A stretch of DNA of 64,000 nucleotides from Clonostachys chloroleuca (lineage: Eukaryota > Ascomycota > Sordariomycetes > Hypocreales > Bionectriaceae): contig JBANAY010000001.1 in assembly GCA_037952775.1 (NCBI GenBank), forward strand, positions 3,534,001 through 3,598,000, written 5' to 3'. The first letter of the stretch is position 1. Each line of letters opens with the position of its first letter. The notes below the pieces were generated by a model. That model saw nothing but the letters and a program-made list of their open reading frames with translations, searched no databases and was not told the origin of the DNA. A program made the translations under genes and the position numbers. Positions 60,275-64,000 of this stretch are shown here, piece after piece.

Positions 60275-62633
60275 TTACACATATTCACGCGAGTCTCCCA
60301 GTCTTCTCTCTCCAAAGAGGTACGCCGCCTCGAGGCAGAATCTTCCATGCCCCCTTTCCATGCGTCTTTCGCTGCCGTAGCAGATGAGAACAGCGTCTAC
60401 AATACCACTGAGAATGCCCTCCATGGCACCCATCACTGAGTAGCCGATGAAACTGGCCATGATACCAACAACATACGCGTAGGCGGAGCCTCGCATTCCC
60501 ATGCCATCTGGTAGCTGGATCTGAAGCTGCTTGGCCGTGATCACCCAGCCAGCAAAACCTAAACCTGTAGCCATGATGAGGCGCGTGGCCACTAAAAGCA
60601 ACTTCGCGAGACGGTAAGGAAGAAGACTAGTGCCCGCATGCCCTCGCATCCTTAGTGCTTGCGGAGTTAGAGTCGTCGTCGGGATGGCTGAAGAGATAAC
60701 ATCCATTTGTCCCAATCCACGGGCTGAGGTAGACAAGTTCTGAGAGTGAATGGCTGAATACGTGACAGTCAGCGGGTTAGTCAAGGCAATGATTGGCGTG
60801 GGGATCCAGAAGGCGGCCAGGTTGGAGATGATGGACCCAAGCCGTCTCGGTAGGAAGATGAGCGGTGCTCGGACAAGTAGTGAAAGCAGAGTTGATTGAC
60901 AGATGCTGCCGAAAATGGTGGTCAAAGCATGGAAAAGAGCGGCGGTTACAATCTCCCGCGAGTGAGTTCCCGGAGCTGCGTTACGGTGGAAGTACCACTG
61001 CGAAACCGTTGCAGCAGTTGTGGCCCTATGGATGGCGTTGATCACCGACAGAGTCCACATGTACATCAAGATGAAGCCCGCGCCGAGCCACCAGCTTGAC
61101 AGCTGGATCACAAACTTGAAACTGCTCTTTGAGAAATATCCACCCATGAAGACCCGGGTGAACATTCCCAGCCAAATCCAAGTCCATACCACGATGAGAG
61201 CTAGACAACCAAATCCGACAAGGAACAGTCCCGAGTTCTGTGTCAAAATTCGACTGGAAAACTGGAGAATTTCTACTGACTGTTGGATCGACCTTCGTCC
61301 CTTGACCACAAGCCAGATCCATAGGATGCAACCCACGGCAGGAACCAGCGATGTCCACCGCATGACCGAGTCCTGAAAACTCGCTCCGTGGGTTTGTCCC
61401 TTGAAAGACGACGCGAAGGAATAGATCGAAAACGAAAGCATGATTACCGGCACAGCGATCAAGATGACGTTGACAAGGGGACGGACGAACGACCTGAGGG
61501 ATGCCAGCCAGATAAAGGATACAAAGATGGCAACAATGGTGTCAACAGCCAACATGTTGAAAGACTTTTGCAGCGTTGCGTAGATGGTGTCTCCAACCGG
61601 ACTGCTCCGAGATCCAGTATTTAGCCATACCAACACAAACGTCGACATCATCGCGGCAAAGCTGATAAGGAAAATCCAGGCGAAGAACTGGTCGTGATAA
61701 AACACTTCTCCCTCCGGAGATGCCGTGGCTTGCTGAGCTAGCTCATCCTCTGCGATCGACGCCGGCGCGCCACGACTTTGGTCGGTATCATTCGTGACTG
61801 ACCTGTCTAAGAACGGTGCCCGCTCCGACTTGAAACGCTGAAACGCCGGGGGCTCGAATCGGTTGGTGCTTCGCCAAAGAGCGAGGCCGGCGGATCTTCG
61901 TCAGGATCAGCCTGGGACTCTAGACCGATGTCGACCATCTTCCCTTTGCTATCTGGACTTAGTTTGGCGCTGCCATATATCCTGGGTCGCGTGTCCTCTT
62001 CCACCTCCTCCTCCTCGAGCACACCGCTGGGTACGTGAGGGCTGTGCGAACTCCGTAGGCCATTCCAACTGCTCTTGATACCTCGGCCTAATCCTCGATG
62101 CTGATAAGGCCCTTCGTGATGTGTGCTGTCATCCAGAGAGCCCCGACTGTTTCCTTCGGACTCGGTACTTTCTGCTAACTTGGTAGCCGCGGCAACCCGC
62201 CTCGACCTTTGCAACGCAAGGAGGTCAGCAGCCTCCCTATCCCGCTCCTGCTCGTCGTCTTCCTCCCTGAACTCGTCTAAAGTGCTGTGAAAGAGCGGTG
62301 CATCGTGTGCTGCTGATGCCCTGGACGCGAACGCAAGGTTGCCGAACCGTGAGCCGCCGCCTGCTTGCTGGTACGGGTTCCCGCCGTAGGCTGCTCGCGC
62401 CAGGAATGATCGATGAGTTGTGGCCGCGGTGTTGTTGCCTCGCCGCGGCGGAGAGTTCCGTTCGTTCTGTCGGGGTAGCTGGGAAACGCTCTCGTTGTCG
62501 CCCTGCCCGCCAAAATTGGAGAACCTGGACTGGGACTGGGCCAGAAACCGTGATGCATCTGCGCACGCACTCGTTAGCCGTCACAAACACCCATTGCACT
62601 GTTGCGTCACTGTACCATACATTCTGAAAACAT
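60275..62633 (-). CDS. Choline-transporter-like (CTL/Pns1) membrane protein, frame broken once
   Basis: Plasma-membrane multi-pass protein of the CTL/SLC44 family; the fungal substrate is unproven. Exon 1 is only 13 nt (62633-62621, MFSE), joined over a 62-nt intron to 62558-60275. Residues 1 to about 250 are a polar, charged cytosolic N-terminus (YASRFLAQSQSRFSNFGG, FREEDDEQERDREAADLL). About ten hydrophobic segments follow, such as FFAWIFLISFAAMMSTFVLV, GLFLVGFGCLALIVVWTWIW and AYAYVVGIMASFIGYSVMGA. The C-terminal region ICYGSERRMERGH fits the family. The N-terminal part and the membrane part are in different frames. The switch fits one missing base in the G run 61854-61858, which would read EAPTDSSPPAFQRFKSERAP and make 765 residues. 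The alternative is an undetected intron, for which I see no good donor. Confidence 0.85.
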
Positions 62634-63881
62634 ATTTGCCCCTTCACCAACCACCGCCCCGCTCTCTCGGGCAGAAATGTCGGTATCTCGATGATTGCGT
62701 ACGGTGATGCTGATAAATAGAGAGAATTAGGCAGACTTGGGATGATGTATCGCCGGGGATTGTCTGGGGCGGGGGACGGAGGCTTTCAAACAAGGTTTGT
62801 AAGATGGATGCCGACTGAAAGGATAAAATTTAGGAACAACACCCTCGGACAAAAGCGTCTACGTGCAGAGGCGGCCAGGAGGAAGGGATGAATCGAGTAC
62901 GTGGGCGGTATTCGCTTCCTTTGTCCCATGACAGAGCAGAGCGGGTTACTGTGTGACTTGAGTCCATCAGGCAGATGAGTTACCCGTCCGAGGCGGCTAG
63001 ATGACATCGACACACCAACGCGGTAGGCGGTCACCGCCTCGCCCCATCATGGATCCTGGGTACCTGGTCGATAGGCACACTCTCAGCTTGATAGTGGACT
63101 CGGCAGCCTGGAAAGCCCATATCTCTGCGGGTCCAGGACTCGAAACCACTGCTAGTGCCTGGGTCCTATCTCCATGGCCGGAGTATGAAGATGCACGCAA
63201 TTCCCCCATCGCATGTCGATTCTCGTCTTTCCCATAGTTCCTCCGGCATGCTGTGGTCGCTCTTGTGCCCGCTGGCCCTCTCTCCTTCTGTATTTTTAGA
63301 CTTTCTCCCCGCTCATGACACTCAGTCGGGCACAGGACATACCCATGCGACGCTGCGGCCTGAGGGGATGACCGCGCTGTTATCGCCTGTTTGCGTCACT
63401 GATAGCAGGACCGTCCGTAGTAGATTCCCACCCGATGCCCCAGTGGGGCCCTCGACTTGAAACTGGGGCGCCGACCGGTCACCAGCCTATGGAGCATTGG
63501 GGCCATCAGGATGATTCCATGTCTCGCTCGTGACATCGACGACGACCCGAACCATGATCTGACCCGTCCCCAACAGCTGTTTTCGCTTTTCTTGGCGATT
63601 CGATCTTTCTAACGCTTTTGCATCGTGTTTCTCTCTTTGTGTGTATCGCAAGGCCGGACGCTAGCGTTTCTCCTTTCTCTCAGTTCCCGTGCTTTTACTG
63701 GAGGACAGATCCCATCTATTACTCCCTATCCTATCCGACGACGACATAGATACCAAGAAGAGAGCAACGGCCAAGCTCACGAGCACGACAACAGCCCCGA
63801 CAGGTGCACCTCCCCGTGCCTCCCTCTGACCCCCCCATCCCATCTTCCTCCCCCCAGGTCCGCCCCCCGAGCTTCCTTCCC
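62634..63881. other. Divergent promoter region, transporter and Rab genes
   Basis: 1.25 kb between two divergent starts. The last 200 bases before 63882 are pyrimidine-rich with C runs. No gene is supported. Confidence 0.5.
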
Positions 63882-64000
63882 ATGTCCTCGTCGCCCTGGG
63901 ACTACATCGCCAAGCTCGTCTGCATCGGCGACTCAGGATGCGGCAAGTCTAGCCTCACCATCCGCCTCTGCGAGGGTCGCTTCTCCCCCATCACGACGTC
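63882..64000 (+). CDS. Rab-family small GTPase, N-terminal fragment (cut by window end)
   Basis: Membrane-traffic GTPase. Only the first 39 codons are in the window. The P-loop is intact, in IAKLVCIGDSGCGKSSLTIR, and is followed by LCEGRFSPITT leading into switch I. The start SSSPWDYIAKLV and the CGKSS P-loop variant recall fungal Rab4/Ypt4-type proteins, but too little is visible to assign the subfamily. No intron is seen before the edge. Confidence 0.8.
   Translation, partial: MSSSPWDYIAKLVCIGDSGCGKSSLTIRLCEGRFSPITT

Overview
The window is nuclear DNA of a filamentous ascomycete (Pezizomycotina). The sequence shows short GT-AG introns (about 50-125 nt) with CTAAC/CTAAT branch points, CT-rich leaders, moderate-to-high GC genes and compact intergenic gaps. 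A filamentous-type PMA1 and a bZIP factor of the fungal DUF3425 type fit Sordariomycetes, perhaps Hypocreales; the order is inference from protein style only.

Layout, left to right: an uncharacterised conserved fungal protein (579-3214, +); an FGGY-family sugar kinase (5298-7613, +); the inner-ring nucleoporin Nic96 with an FG-rich N-terminus (8159-11595, +); a bZIP factor (12899-14767, +); a DCAF4-like WD40 protein (15222-16941, -); the plasma-membrane H+-ATPase PMA1 (18207-21565, -); an 8.8-kb stretch without a credible gene (21566-30360); a CID+RRM termination factor of the Seb1/Nrd1 type (30361-32895, -); mitochondrial citrate synthase (34707-36354, +); the Yhm2 citrate/oxoglutarate carrier (38778-39884, +); a 1019-residue WD40 protein (41365-44558, -); a long-chain acyl-CoA synthetase ending in SKL (45452-47723, -); a MARVEL-type membrane protein (50711-51339, +); O-acetylhomoserine sulfhydrylase (52855-54627, +); EMC7 (55165-55976, +); a protein with seven tandem WW domains (56446-59021, -); a choline-transporter-like protein (60275-62633, -); and the start of a Rab GTPase cut by the window end (63882-64000, +).

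These are mostly unrelated housekeeping genes. A loose metabolic theme is citrate synthase next to the citrate carrier Yhm2, with the SKL-tagged acyl-CoA synthetase nearby. No transposon, CRISPR, rRNA or tRNA gene was recognised.

The most interesting items are: (i) the seven-WW gene, in which every WW domain is split at the same codon by a phase-2 intron, an apparent product of serial exon duplication; (ii) four genes that each lack exactly one nucleotide for an intact reading frame, three of them at G runs of 5-6, pointing to consensus errors or recent decay; (iii) the long gene-free region upstream of PMA1, which is strongly enriched for CAATTG/CCAATTG. Exon coordinates were worked out by hand from splice signals and phase arithmetic.
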